Origin: Aquisediminimonas sp031376385
GTDB lineage: Bacteria > Pseudomonadota > Alphaproteobacteria > Sphingomonadales > Sphingomonadaceae
NCBI GenBank assembly: GCA_031376385.1
Contig: JANMDQ010000028.1
Location: 65,088-129,087, forward strand
Reading direction: 5' to 3'
Length of the DNA: 64,000 nt
The position numbers were made by a program, and so were the translations under genes. Position 1 is the first letter of the stretch. The number at the start of each line of letters is the position of its first letter. Below are positions 8,216-16,374 of the stretch, piece after piece. The notes beneath the pieces are model-generated. The model worked only from the letters and a program-made list of their open reading frames with translations, did no database searches and was not told the DNA's origin.

Positions 8216-10039
8216 TCATTCCTTGTCAAACAGTCCGGCCAACTGCTCCACCATAGTGCCGCCGAGCTGTTCTGCGTCCATGATGGTGACTGCACGAGCG
8301 TAGTAGCGCGTGACATCGTGGCCGATCCCGATTGCGCAAAGTTCAACTGGGGATTTGCCTTCGATCCAGCCAATGACTTGGCGCAAGTGACGTTCGAGAT
8401 AGGCGCCGTGATTGACGGACAAAGTGCTGTCATCCACCGGCGCACCGTCGGATATCACCATCAGGATTTTGCGATCCTCTGGCCGGGCAATCAGGCGGCT
8501 ATGTGCCCATAGCAGCGCCTCACCATCGATATTTTCTTTCAGCAAACCTTCGCGCATCATCAGGCCCAGCGATTTTTTCGCCCGCCGCCACGGCTCATCT
8601 GCCGCTTTGTAAAGGATGTGGCGCAGATCATTAAGACGGCCAGGGTGCGGCGGTCGCCCCGCCTGCAACCAGCTGTCACGTGATTGGCCGCCTTTCCAAG
8701 CGCGGGTGGTAAAGCCCAAAATCTCCGTCTTCACCCCGCAGCGTTCGAGGGTGCGGGCCATGATGTCGGCGCTGATCGCTGCAATGCTGATTGGCCGCCC
8801 GCGCATCGATCCGCTATTATCAATCAGCAGCGTGACCACCGTGTCGCGAAATTCAGTATCGCGTTCGACCTTGTACGACAGGGAGACGCCGGGCGACACG
8901 ACAATCCGCGCCAGCCGCGCGGCGTCCAATATGCCTTCCTCCTGATCGAAATCCCAGCTGCGGTTTTGTTGCGCCATCAGTTTGCGCTGCAGCCGATTGG
9001 CGAGTTTGGTCACTGCCCCTTGCAGATGGAGCAGCTGCTGATCGAGATAGGCGCGCAGGCGAGTGAGCTCCTCATCGTCGCACAGTTCATTTGCGGCGAT
9101 CACTTCGTCATAGGCGGTGGACCACATCTTATAGTCAAAGCCCGGCGGCATATCCCCCATCGGGCGGTTGGGGCGCACAGGCATCATGCCTTCATCGCCT
9201 TCATCGCCCGGCTCTGCGTCGCCTTCCATATCCGATTCAGCTTCTATTTGCTGGTCATCGCCTTCTTGGGCTTCGCCGTCGGATTGTTCGGCGCGAGCGT
9301 CCATTTCAGCGTCGCCTTGCCCGTCTTCGGACTCGTCGGTTTCGCCTTCCCCTTCGCCTTCATCCTCATCATCAGTTTCGTCCGATGTCTCTGTGGGGTC
9401 TAGCTCAGGCGAGGCATCGGTGAGTTCAAGGTCAGACAAAAGCTTTTGAACCAGTGCCGCAAAGGCCGCCTGATCATCCAGCGCGAGGCCAAGCGCATCC
9501 AGGTCATCGCCGCCCTTTGCCTCCACCCATTGACGCACCATATCCACGCCAGCCGCCGCGGCGGCAGGCGGCGCGTCTCCGGTCAGCCGCTCACGCACAA
9601 GCAAGCCAATGGCGGTGGACAAAGGCACTTCGTCAGCGGCCTGAGCGCGCGAAATTGGGTCAGACCGCATCCGCATATCCAGCGCGTGGGACAGATTGGC
9701 CCGCACGCCCGCCATGGACCGTGCGCCCAGTGCCTCCACCCGGGCTGTTTCGACCGCATCGAATACGGATCCAGCGATGGGATCAGCAGGGCGACGCGCG
9801 GCGTGGGCGCCCGCATCATGGTGCCGCAATCGCAGTGCCATGGCATCGGCAAATCCGCGCGCTTCGGCCACTTGTTCCAGCGGAAGGCCCCGGCCCGGCA
9901 TCGGCACGCGGAAATTCTTGCCGCTCTGCGTTGGCACATCGGCCGTGAAGGCCAGCTCCACTTCAGGCTCATGCGCCATCGCCCGCGCTGTGCCGGTTAG
10001 GACGGATTTGAAAGCCTCTAAGGGGGATTGGTCAGCCAT
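8216..10039 (-). CDS. cobT: Aerobic cobaltochelatase subunit CobT
   Basis: 607 aa subunit of the ATP-dependent CobNST complex, which inserts cobalt into hydrogenobyrinic acid diamide in aerobic cobalamin synthesis. The N-terminal CobT domain is followed by a long Asp/Glu-rich linker (about residues 205-285). A C-terminal von Willebrand A domain carries the metal-ion-adhesion motif LLIDNSGSMRG (DxSxS). Partner cobS, usually next to cobT in alphaproteobacteria, is not adjacent, and cobN is not in the window. The repetitive acidic linker produces long open frames on the opposite strand that are artefacts. The start at 10039 fits the family. Confidence 0.93.
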   Translation of the reverse strand: MADQSPLEAFKSVLTGTARAMAHEPEVELAFTADVPTQSGKNFRVPMPGRGLPLEQVAEARGFADAMALRLRHHDAGAHAARRPADPIAGSVFDAVETARVEALGARSMAGVRANLSHALDMRMRSDPISRAQAADEVPLSTAIGLLVRERLTGDAPPAAAAAGVDMVRQWVEAKGGDDLDALGLALDDQAAFAALVQKLLSDLELTDASPELDPTETSDETDDEDEGEGEGETDESEDGQGDAEMDARAEQSDGEAQEGDDQQIEAESDMEGDAEPGDEGDEGMMPVRPNRPMGDMPPGFDYKMWSTAYDEVIAANELCDDEELTRLRAYLDQQLLHLQGAVTKLANRLQRKLMAQQNRSWDFDQEEGILDAARLARIVVSPGVSLSYKVERDTEFRDTVVTLLIDNSGSMRGRPISIAAISADIMARTLERCGVKTEILGFTTRAWKGGQSRDSWLQAGRPPHPGRLNDLRHILYKAADEPWRRAKKSLGLMMREGLLKENIDGEALLWAHSRLIARPEDRKILMVISDGAPVDDSTLSVNHGAYLERHLRQVIGWIEGKSPVELCAIGIGHDVTRYYARAVTIMDAEQLGGTMVEQLAGLFDKE

Positions 10040-10104
10040 GACTGTTTCCTAACCGCAAACTCCGCTATGTCTAGCCAAGGCATAGCGCCTTTAAGGACAA
10101 TAAC

Positions 10105-10233
10105 GTGGCCAAATCACAAAAGAAATCCAACAAGGAAACGCGCAAGCCCAAGGCGGAAAAGGCCCCCAAGCAAAATGCATCCAACCCCAGCAGCAAGGCC
10201 GCACCGATGAATGTGGTGACGATTAAAAGCTGA
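10105..10233 (+). CDS. Lys-rich 42-aa protein, unknown function
   Basis: A short gene starting with GTG at 10105, with AAGGA 8 bases upstream, and ending at TGA 10231-10233. The protein begins MAKSQKKSNKETRKPK and is about one third Lys/Arg/Asn, then becomes Ser/Ala rich and ends VVTIKS. Small basic proteins of this style occur widely in sphingomonads as hypothetical proteins, from memory; binding to nucleic acid or the ribosome is a guess from composition. It is divergent from cobT, with 65 bases between the starts. The good ribosome-binding site and amino-acid bias support coding. Confidence 0.6.
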   Translation: MAKSQKKSNKETRKPKAEKAPKQNASNPSSKAAPMNVVTIKS

Positions 10234-10467
10234 AAAGACGCGGCGCACCCTATCAACACAGGTAGGGCAGCGAACTTGCCTAACGCCCGGTAACCATTTG
10301 TTCGTTTCTTGCCGTTAACGATGCAAGCCTACGAAAAGAAAAGAAATTTTCTGTTTCTTGGATCGGGCGTATTGAGTGCAATCGGATGCGGAGAAAGTGG
10401 CGGCTTTAGCGGCAAAATGCGTAAGGGCTGCGGCCCCTTCGCCGCGCCCGCTTAACGGTGCATCACT

Positions 10468-12792
10468 ATGATGTTCCGCAAGCGATTCTTGGGCAAAGCG
10501 AAAGCAACGTCCAACCGGGACCCCCGCATCAAAATCTTTGCATGGGCCTTCTTCATCTCCGTGATCTGCGGTGCCATCGAATTCGGCCAGCCGCTCGAAG
10601 ACGTGATACATGCGGTGCGGGATGAAGTGCGCCAGCGCCCAGCCAGTCAGGATATTGTTGTTGTTGGGATTGACGATCGTACAGTTGGAGAGCTTGGCGG
10701 ATACTCATTTTCCCGCACTTTTGATGCACAGGTGTTGGACGAATTATTTGCGTTGGGCGCTAAACGAGTTTTCTTTGATCGAGTGTATGCGGACAAAACG
10801 ACACCAACTGAGGACAGCACGTTTGCCGCTTCACTCAGTCGTCACAAAGGCAAAGTTTTTCTCGGCACTATGCGCTCAAAAGATGTCCGAACGGGGGAGT
10901 ATTTTGAGATTCTCCCGCTACCCGAATTCAGGAAGTTGACAGAAATCACCTCGCTAAGCGGTAAAACATCTCCATTTGGTTTAACCTCAAAGCTTGTATT
11001 CCAAAGCCCGATGGGCGCCGACAACGTTCCATCGGTATCCTCAGCATTGTCGGGAAAGACAGGGCCGGTGGGTGAGTTTTATCGGCCTGACTGGGCAATC
11101 AGAATTAACACCATTCCGACGGTTAGCTTCATAGACATTGCAAAGAAAAACATCAAACGTGAGCAGATTGTAGGTCGCGATATCATTGTTGGACAGGTAT
11201 CATATTTGAGTAATGATTTTCGCCGGATACTCCTTCAGGGCTGGCAAAGCGGTGTCTATTTTCATGTTGTAGGGGCTGAAACTCTCAGGAAGGGAACGCC
11301 TGTCAATTGGGGATGGATTCCTGCCTTCTTTGTGAGCCTTGTTCTTTCGATTGTACATCTTTTGGCTCATCGTCGAACGTTGATCGTTGCAACGGTTCTG
11401 GCCGCTTTTGTAATCCTCACTTGTGTGCCTTTCTACCTAGACTCGAAGCTGATCTCCGTTGAAGTGGTTCCAGCAGCGCTGTTTTTCTTGATCGTGGCAT
11501 ATCGCGCCATGACTTTCCGCCGAGTTTTGAAGAGCAGTCGTACAAATCTTGCGTCGGGATTGCCAAACTTGGCTGCGCTGCGGGAGATCGCTGAAAAGCA
11601 ACCCGGAATTCTAGTTGCCCTCAAAATTAGAAATTATGCAGAAATCATTGCTAGTTTTGATGAGAGCGTAGAAAACGCAATCGTTGCCGAAGCAAAACGC
11701 AGAATTAAAGTTAGTGACGGCACTGATCAGATTTATCACAGTGAAGATACTCTGCTATGGTTCGCTAACACGCCGATGGGTGAAGAACTTGCGCATCACC
11801 TCGAAGGGTTGAAAGCAGTCGTAGGAGCCACACATTCCATCAACGGCAGGGCTGTTGACGTATCAGTTGCCTTCGGCGTTGACGGCGACATTGATAGACC
11901 GATCTCAAGCCGCATCGGCAGCGCTATGCTCTGCGCCGAGGAGGCCGCGCGCGGCAACGACATTTGGAAATTCTACGACCCTCAGCGCCAGCATGAAGCG
12001 GCTTGGCAACTGTCTCTTCTCAGTCGGCTTGACCAGGCGATTGATGGAGGCGAGGTTTGGGTGGCCTATCAGCCGAAGCTATCGCTTACGACGGGACGGA
12101 TCGAAGGAGCAGAAGCCTTGGTGCGCTGGGATCACCCTGAACGTGGGCGCATTGATCCAGTGGAATTTATTGCCGTCGCAGAGAAGCATAACCGCATCGA
12201 AAAACTGACGGCCTTTGTCCTAGATCAAGCCATTTCCTCCGCCGCAGAGATTATGGAGAGTGGCGTCGATTTCAATATTGCCGTCAATCTCTCGGTGCTT
12301 TTGCTCGAAAAGCCTGACCTTTTAGACTCCGTTGATAAGGCCCTCAAAAAATATTCCGTTTCACCACATTGTCTGACTCTAGAAATTACTGAGACGGGTA
12401 AACTTGATCGGCATGGTCCATCAATTGCGATGATGGAGCGGTTGGTTGAGCATGGCATTCATGTGTCCATTGATGATTATGGCACGGGCAACGCGACGCT
12501 CGACTATCTCAAAATCCTGCCGTCTGACGAGGTTAAGATTGATCGGCAATTTATCGCCAATGTCGAAACCAATCCCAAGGATCGGATCTTGGTTAAATCA
12601 ACTATTGAAATGGTCCATTCGCTTGGCCGCAAAGTGGTGGCGGAGGGAGTCGAGACGCAATCTGTTCTGGATACGCTAACCGCGCTTGGCTGCGACACCG
12701 CCCAAGGATATCTGATTGGTATGCCTGTTCCATTCGGAGACTTTGCGGATTCATTGATCAATCCCTTACAATCAAGGAAAAGTATTCATTAA
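10468..12792 (+). CDS. CHASE2-sensor cyclic-di-GMP phosphodiesterase (degenerate GGDEF, intact EAL)
   Basis: 774 aa membrane signalling protein. One N-terminal helix (about 22-40) leads to a periplasmic CHASE2 sensor (about 45-260), followed by two or three membrane helices (about 275-345). A GGDEF-like region (about 355-500) lacks the GGDEF signature. The EAL domain (about 510-765) is complete: EGAEALVRW, NLS, EITETG, DDYGTGNATL, KIDRQF and EGVETQ all match active phosphodiesterases. Predicted to hydrolyse cyclic-di-GMP in response to a periplasmic signal. The gene appears richer in A/T than its neighbours and sits between cobT and the J-domain gene, where cobS might be expected. No clear ribosome-binding site is seen at the ATG-ATG start. 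Confidence 0.88.
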   Translation: MMFRKRFLGKAKATSNRDPRIKIFAWAFFISVICGAIEFGQPLEDVIHAVRDEVRQRPASQDIVVVGIDDRTVGELGGYSFSRTFDAQVLDELFALGAKRVFFDRVYADKTTPTEDSTFAASLSRHKGKVFLGTMRSKDVRTGEYFEILPLPEFRKLTEITSLSGKTSPFGLTSKLVFQSPMGADNVPSVSSALSGKTGPVGEFYRPDWAIRINTIPTVSFIDIAKKNIKREQIVGRDIIVGQVSYLSNDFRRILLQGWQSGVYFHVVGAETLRKGTPVNWGWIPAFFVSLVLSIVHLLAHRRTLIVATVLAAFVILTCVPFYLDSKLISVEVVPAALFFLIVAYRAMTFRRVLKSSRTNLASGLPNLAALREIAEKQPGILVALKIRNYAEIIASFDESVENAIVAEAKRRIKVSDGTDQIYHSEDTLLWFANTPMGEELAHHLEGLKAVVGATHSINGRAVDVSVAFGVDGDIDRPISSRIGSAMLCAEEAARGNDIWKFYDPQRQHEAAWQLSLLSRLDQAIDGGEVWVAYQPKLSLTTGRIEGAEALVRWDHPERGRIDPVEFIAVAEKHNRIEKLTAFVLDQAISSAAEIMESGVDFNIAVNLSVLLLEKPDLLDSVDKALKKYSVSPHCLTLEITETGKLDRHGPSIAMMERLVEHGIHVSIDDYGTGNATLDYLKILPSDEVKIDRQFIANVETNPKDRILVKSTIEMVHSLGRKVVAEGVETQSVLDTLTALGCDTAQGYLIGMPVPFGDFADSLINPLQSRKSIH

Positions 12793-12878
12793 TCATTTGT
12801 CAAAAGGTTAAAAAGGAATTAAGTCCCCACTTGAGCGAGGCAAGTTGCGTTCGTCTCTTTGACTCAAGGGGATTTGAC

Positions 12879-12956
12879 ATGTCGAAACAGGCAAAAGTTC
12901 GGAAGCCAACCCGCGGTGTTTGGGAATGGCTTGAAGAAAATTTTGGTGGTCGCTGA
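12879..12956 (+). CDS. Micro-ORF, 25 residues, Trp-containing, with its own terminator
   Basis: ATG at 12879 is preceded by AAGGGG at a spacing of about 8 bases, and the frame ends at TGA 12954-12956. The peptide has a basic first half (KQAKVRKPTR) and an acidic/aromatic second half (GVWEWLEENFGGR). A rho-independent terminator follows 28 bases later. Strong translation signals plus a terminator make a real short transcript likely. I know no function. It could be a free microprotein or the tail of the EAL transcript, 86 bases upstream. Confidence 0.5.
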   Translation: MSKQAKVRKPTRGVWEWLEENFGGR

Positions 12957-12984
12957 GCGATCCAAAAAATCAGAATAATAGAAG

Positions 12985-13012
12985 GGCCTCGGCTAATCCC
13001 GGGGCCTTTTTT
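12985..13012 (+). terminator. Rho-independent terminator
   Basis: GGCCTCGG / CCGGGGCC 8-bp stem with one G-U pair and a 6-base loop, followed by TTTTTT. It ends the rightward transcript containing the 25-residue micro-ORF. Confidence 0.85.
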
Positions 13013-13029
13013 ATGGAACGAGCGTCCGG

Positions 13030-13626
13030 TTAAACAATCACCTTGAGCAGTTGGTAAGCCTCGACGACCTCCTGCAACTTCTTCTCAAATGACCGATCTC
13101 CGCCATTTTTATCCGGATGATATTTTCGAACGAGTTCAGAATAGCGCGCGCGCAGCGTCTTGCGATCAGCATTAATGTCTAATCCCAACACCCCAAGCGC
13201 TTGTCGATCCTCAGCTGTCAAATGCCGCCCATCATTACGTTGTGCCGGCGTCGCCTCGGCCATGCGCGACTTAAATCGTGCCGAGATAGCATCCAAAGGA
13301 TCGGCGAAATTGGCCCAACTTGGAGGCATATCAACGCCTGCTTGAGCGAAGGCCCGAGTCGCGCGATCCCATCCAGCTGCTGGCATTTGCGCTGCCTCAA
13401 TCTCTTCCTGGCTCATCCCCTTGAAATAATCATAGCGCGTGTTGAATTCTCTCACATGATCAAGGCACAACCATTGATAGTCACCGGGACCGTTGGGACT
13501 CGCGACGCGACCATATGGATTGGGCGCTCGAAATTCTCCAGCTTCCGCACATCCTGGCCACGCGCAAATCCGGGCGTTTCCGCGGACGCGGCCGTGAAAC
13601 CGATCATGGGTCTGCCTGTCGCTCAT
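13030..13626 (-). CDS. J-domain (DnaJ-like) molecular chaperone protein
   Basis: 198 aa. A C-terminal J-domain (about residues 135-195) contains the invariant HPD in RKYHPDKNGGDR, so it should stimulate a DnaK-type ATPase. The N-terminal part carries CAWPGC and LCLDH, a possible Cys/His metal site, and is conserved in this alphaproteobacterial family, from memory. ATG at 13626 is chosen because AGAGG lies 6 bases upstream; the open frame extends 22 codons further. It is divergent from bolA with 44 bases between. In many alphaproteobacteria this gene neighbours bolA and cobS; cobS is not found here. Confidence 0.88.
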   Translation of the reverse strand: MSDRQTHDRFHGRVRGNARICAWPGCAEAGEFRAPNPYGRVASPNGPGDYQWLCLDHVREFNTRYDYFKGMSQEEIEAAQMPAAGWDRATRAFAQAGVDMPPSWANFADPLDAISARFKSRMAEATPAQRNDGRHLTAEDRQALGVLGLDINADRKTLRARYSELVRKYHPDKNGGDRSFEKKLQEVVEAYQLLKVIV

Positions 13627-13670
13627 CAAATTCCTCTTGGCGCGAAAGAGCGAATATGGGAAGACAGACC

Positions 13671-13946
13671 ATGACCAAAGGCCCAATCGCAAAGGAAATT
13701 GAAGCGCTGCTAACCGCAGCCTTCGCTCCAGCTCATCTCGCTGTCATTAATGATAGCGCAAGCCACGGTGGACATAGTGGTGATGACGGATCAGGTGAAA
13801 GCCACTTCACAGTCGAAATCACCGCAAATATGTTCACCGGCCAGAGCCGAGTTAATCGGCAAAGAATGGTCAATAAGGCTTTGGGAGATTTGCCGGGCCA
13901 GCGGGTTCATGCACTTGCCATTAAGGCCAAAGCGCCCGGCGAATGA
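13671..13946 (+). CDS. BolA-family protein
   Basis: 91 aa, the normal length for BolA/IbaG proteins, which work with monothiol glutaredoxins in iron-sulfur trafficking or as regulators. The sequence shows the class II-like fold and the conserved RHRMVN-type helix as VNRQRMVNKALGDL, then HALAIKAKAP. His residues in the loop (DSASHGGHSGDD) could ligate a cluster. ATG 13671 is preferred over the in-frame ATG at 13656. Its stop overlaps the Nudix gene start by four bases, so the two are probably co-translated. Confidence 0.9.
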   Translation: MTKGPIAKEIEALLTAAFAPAHLAVINDSASHGGHSGDDGSGESHFTVEITANMFTGQSRVNRQRMVNKALGDLPGQRVHALAIKAKAPGE

Positions 13947-14395
13947 CAGTACGCAAAGCCCGCCCCGCAGCGCGATTATTGATGATTGATCCCGATGGCA
14001 ACATCCTCCTGTTCTGCTTTGATGCAGGCAAGGGGAGCCCTTTCTGGGCAACGCCAGGAGGTGCCTGTGATCCTGGCGAACCTTATGAAGAAGCGGCACG
14101 ACGAGAGATGATGGAGGAAACCGGTTGGTCGCTGGACCCCGGCCCCGAGGTCGCCCAGCGGTCGGTTGAGTTCACCACGTTGGAACGGGAAGAGGTTTGG
14201 GCTGATGAACGTTACTTCTTGGTGCGTGTGCCCAATCAAATGCTTTCAACGGATGGACATACTGAGCTTGAGCGCCGCGTGATGCAATCGCATCGATGGT
14301 GGTCACTGGCCGAACTTAAAGTGACCGAGGATGTCATTTTTCCAGCGGACATTTTGGAAATGTTAAATGTGTCTGTGACGAACACTCCCAAATGA
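13943..14395 (+). CDS. Nudix hydrolase
   Basis: 150 aa. A complete Nudix box lies at about residues 40-62 (GGACDPGEPYEEAARREMME plus ETGW), matching G-x5-E-x7-REUxEExGU, so it should bind a divalent metal and hydrolyse a nucleoside-diphosphate-linked compound. The substrate cannot be told. It overlaps bolA upstream and the alpha/beta hydrolase gene downstream by four bases each, forming a tight three-gene operon. The partners suggest a housekeeping or detoxification role. Confidence 0.93.
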   Translation: MTVRKARPAARLLMIDPDGNILLFCFDAGKGSPFWATPGGACDPGEPYEEAARREMMEETGWSLDPGPEVAQRSVEFTTLEREEVWADERYFLVRVPNQMLSTDGHTELERRVMQSHRWWSLAELKVTEDVIFPADILEMLNVSVTNTPK

Positions 14396-15276
14396 TCCAG
14401 CGCCGTATTCTGGTTTCTACAGGCGTTGAACTTGATGTGTGGACAGCGGGTGACCCGGCCAGCCCGCCGATCCTGTTCCTCCACGGCTTTCCAGAATCTC
14501 ACCGAACGTGGCGGCATCAGATGGCGGCGCTTTCGGCGACGCATTATTGTATTGCACCGGATCAGCGCGGCTATGCCGGGTCTTCGAAACCCGTCGAAGT
14601 GAGCGCCTATTCCGTGCCGACCCTAATTGCGGATGTCTTTGCTTTGGCTGATGCAATGGGCATTGGGCGCTTCACTTTGGTCGGGCATGATTGGGGCGGC
14701 GCCATAGCGTGGGCCGTGGCGCTAAAAGATCAAGTTCGCGTCAAACGACTGATCATTTGCAATGCCGCCCACCCCTATGTGTTTCAACGCAGCCTGATCT
14801 TTGATCTGCCGCAGCGGGCCAATTCCCAATATATCCGTGAGTTTCGCGAGCGAGATATCGAAGGCGAAGTGGCGGCAAAGGGCGTAGACTGGTTCTTTGC
14901 AGACCGGTTTCAAAACAAGCTATCCGCTGGTCCTATTAGCGACGAGGATCGCGCGGTCTATATTGCTGAATGGTCTCAGCCCGGCGCCTTGACGGGGATG
15001 CTCAACTGGTACCGTGCTTCACCGATGCAAGTTCCAGCGATGGATGCGCCGCTGATCACTACCGCGTTTCTGGACCGTCCCTTTCCCAAACTGACCATGC
15101 CAGTGCTGGTCATCTGGGGGATGAAGGATGAGGCTTTATTGCCCTGCCAATTGGAGGGGCTGGGCGGTCATATTGATAACCTGAAAGTCGCGCAGATAGA
15201 GGATGCAGGGCATTTTGTGACATGGGAGAACCCCGGAGCCGTGAACGCGGCGATGCAGGATTGGCTGGCTATTTAA
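14392..15276 (+). CDS. Alpha/beta hydrolase, epoxide hydrolase-like
   Basis: 294 aa alpha/beta-hydrolase fold. The oxyanion motif is HGFPES (near residue 28). The nucleophile elbow is GHDWGG with Asp, as in epoxide hydrolases and haloalkane dehalogenases, rather than the Ser of esterases. The catalytic His is in DAGHFVTWENP near the C-terminus. A lid Tyr is plausible in LNWYRASP. This pattern points to soluble epoxide hydrolase, forming diols from epoxides, although haloacid or haloalkane dehalogenase is not excluded. It is third gene of the bolA-Nudix operon and its end overlaps the convergent secreted-protein gene by eight bases. Confidence 0.88.
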   Translation: MIQRRILVSTGVELDVWTAGDPASPPILFLHGFPESHRTWRHQMAALSATHYCIAPDQRGYAGSSKPVEVSAYSVPTLIADVFALADAMGIGRFTLVGHDWGGAIAWAVALKDQVRVKRLIICNAAHPYVFQRSLIFDLPQRANSQYIREFRERDIEGEVAAKGVDWFFADRFQNKLSAGPISDEDRAVYIAEWSQPGALTGMLNWYRASPMQVPAMDAPLITTAFLDRPFPKLTMPVLVIWGMKDEALLPCQLEGLGGHIDNLKVAQIEDAGHFVTWENPGAVNAAMQDWLAI

Positions 15277-16306
15277 TTCGGTATCTCATCCGAAAGGTGA
15301 AGGCAGAACTGGCCACCATTGTTCCTTGAGGCCTCAAACGGACCGTCGTAATTGCATTGTCCGCGCCATTGGCATCGGCGACCGGCACATAAGTCCACGT
15401 CGCGCCACCGTCATTTGAAAAGTCGATCTGATCCGTTGTGCTGCCAAGGCCACCAAAGGCATAAGTCAGCCCACTTGATCCTGCGACAAAGGCCGCTGGG
15501 CCGCTACCGCCGCCTGCAATATCAGCAACCACCACGGCAAGGCCAGCGGGCGTCGTATCCGTCACGGCAATGCTGTTATTTGTTACGGTATAACTGGATG
15601 GGCTGGTCGTGACGAAACTATATTCCGCAACGGCACCGGGGATATATTTTGGGTTCGACGCGCCGTTAATAGGGTCAGACACGATGACGCTCGTTTTGCT
15701 GAAGGTCAGCGCGGGCTTGAAGACCAGACTGGCGATATCGAAATTGGCGTAGTTGGGAATTTCCACTTCGAATGTATGCGTTCCCGCATCCACAGGAATG
15801 TTGAGCGCAGTCGCCTGTTTCCAAAGACCAATGGGGTCTGACGCCGCAAAGCTGCTGTTGGTTGTTGCAACAACGGTGCCGGATGAGTTGCGGACATTGA
15901 TGATCAGGCCTGTGAGCACCTGAGAGAAATCTCGCACTGAAAACCAGCCGCTGATATCAACCATCCCTGCGGACGGGAACGTCACTGTCTGTACAATCCG
16001 TCCAGAGGCCCCGTTGATATCGAGATATTGAATGCCGCCGCCTGTCGGTGTGGTGGTCGGGTTATTGGCATAGCCTGACCAAGGTCGAATGATATTCCAC
16101 GGGATGGGGTTTGCAGGGGTCACATTAACCACCGTCCAATCCGCGATAGACGTATAAAAGTTATTCCCGTCCGTGGGGACAACAGGCGTTTCGAAACTGC
16201 GATTAAGCAGCAATTCCTGTGCTGGCACAGGAACCGGTGAAAAGAGCGCAAGTGCCAGCAGTAAGCGCACAAGCGCAGATATGGCTGGGCAAATGAGCGC
16301 GTTCAT
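15269..16306 (-). CDS. Secreted protein of unknown function with Asn/Thr-rich beta domains
   Basis: 345 aa with a signal peptide (hydrophobic to ALALFSPVPVPAQ, cleavage near residue 30). The first domain starts ELLLNRSFETP and resembles extracellular beta-sandwich domains of the DUF642 or carbohydrate-binding type (GGIQYLDINGASG). The second domain, from KTSVIVSDPINGASNPKYIPG, resembles the repeat-type DUF11 surface domains seen in sphingomonads. It is probably exported to the periplasm or surface; no anchor or sorting signal is seen at the C-terminus. No ribosome-binding site is evident at ATG 16306. It stands alone, divergent from the DUF2332 gene. Confidence 0.7.
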   Translation of the reverse strand: MNALICPAISALVRLLLALALFSPVPVPAQELLLNRSFETPVVPTDGNNFYTSIADWTVVNVTPANPIPWNIIRPWSGYANNPTTTPTGGGIQYLDINGASGRIVQTVTFPSAGMVDISGWFSVRDFSQVLTGLIINVRNSSGTVVATTNSSFAASDPIGLWKQATALNIPVDAGTHTFEVEIPNYANFDIASLVFKPALTFSKTSVIVSDPINGASNPKYIPGAVAEYSFVTTSPSSYTVTNNSIAVTDTTPAGLAVVVADIAGGGSGPAAFVAGSSGLTYAFGGLGSTTDQIDFSNDGGATWTYVPVADANGADNAITTVRLRPQGTMVASSAFTFRMRYRIK

Positions 16307-16374
16307 TGGGGCTTTATGAAGAAGAACCCTTAATAAGTAGCTTCGTATCGCATCAGAATTGACCTTACTTTACA

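Noticed and set aside
9091..9449. Ser/Pro- and Ala-rich rightward frames opposite cobT
   Set aside because: Shadow of the repetitive Asp/Glu linker of CobT; no translation signals.
10321..10455. 44-codon frame before the CHASE2-EAL gene
   Set aside because: No ribosome-binding site, and the amino-acid composition is unusual (many Gly/Cys). Kept as non-coding.
12299..12790. Possible active diguanylate cyclase in the EAL protein
   Set aside because: The GGDEF region (before this segment) has no GGDEF/GGEEF signature, so only phosphodiesterase activity is predicted.
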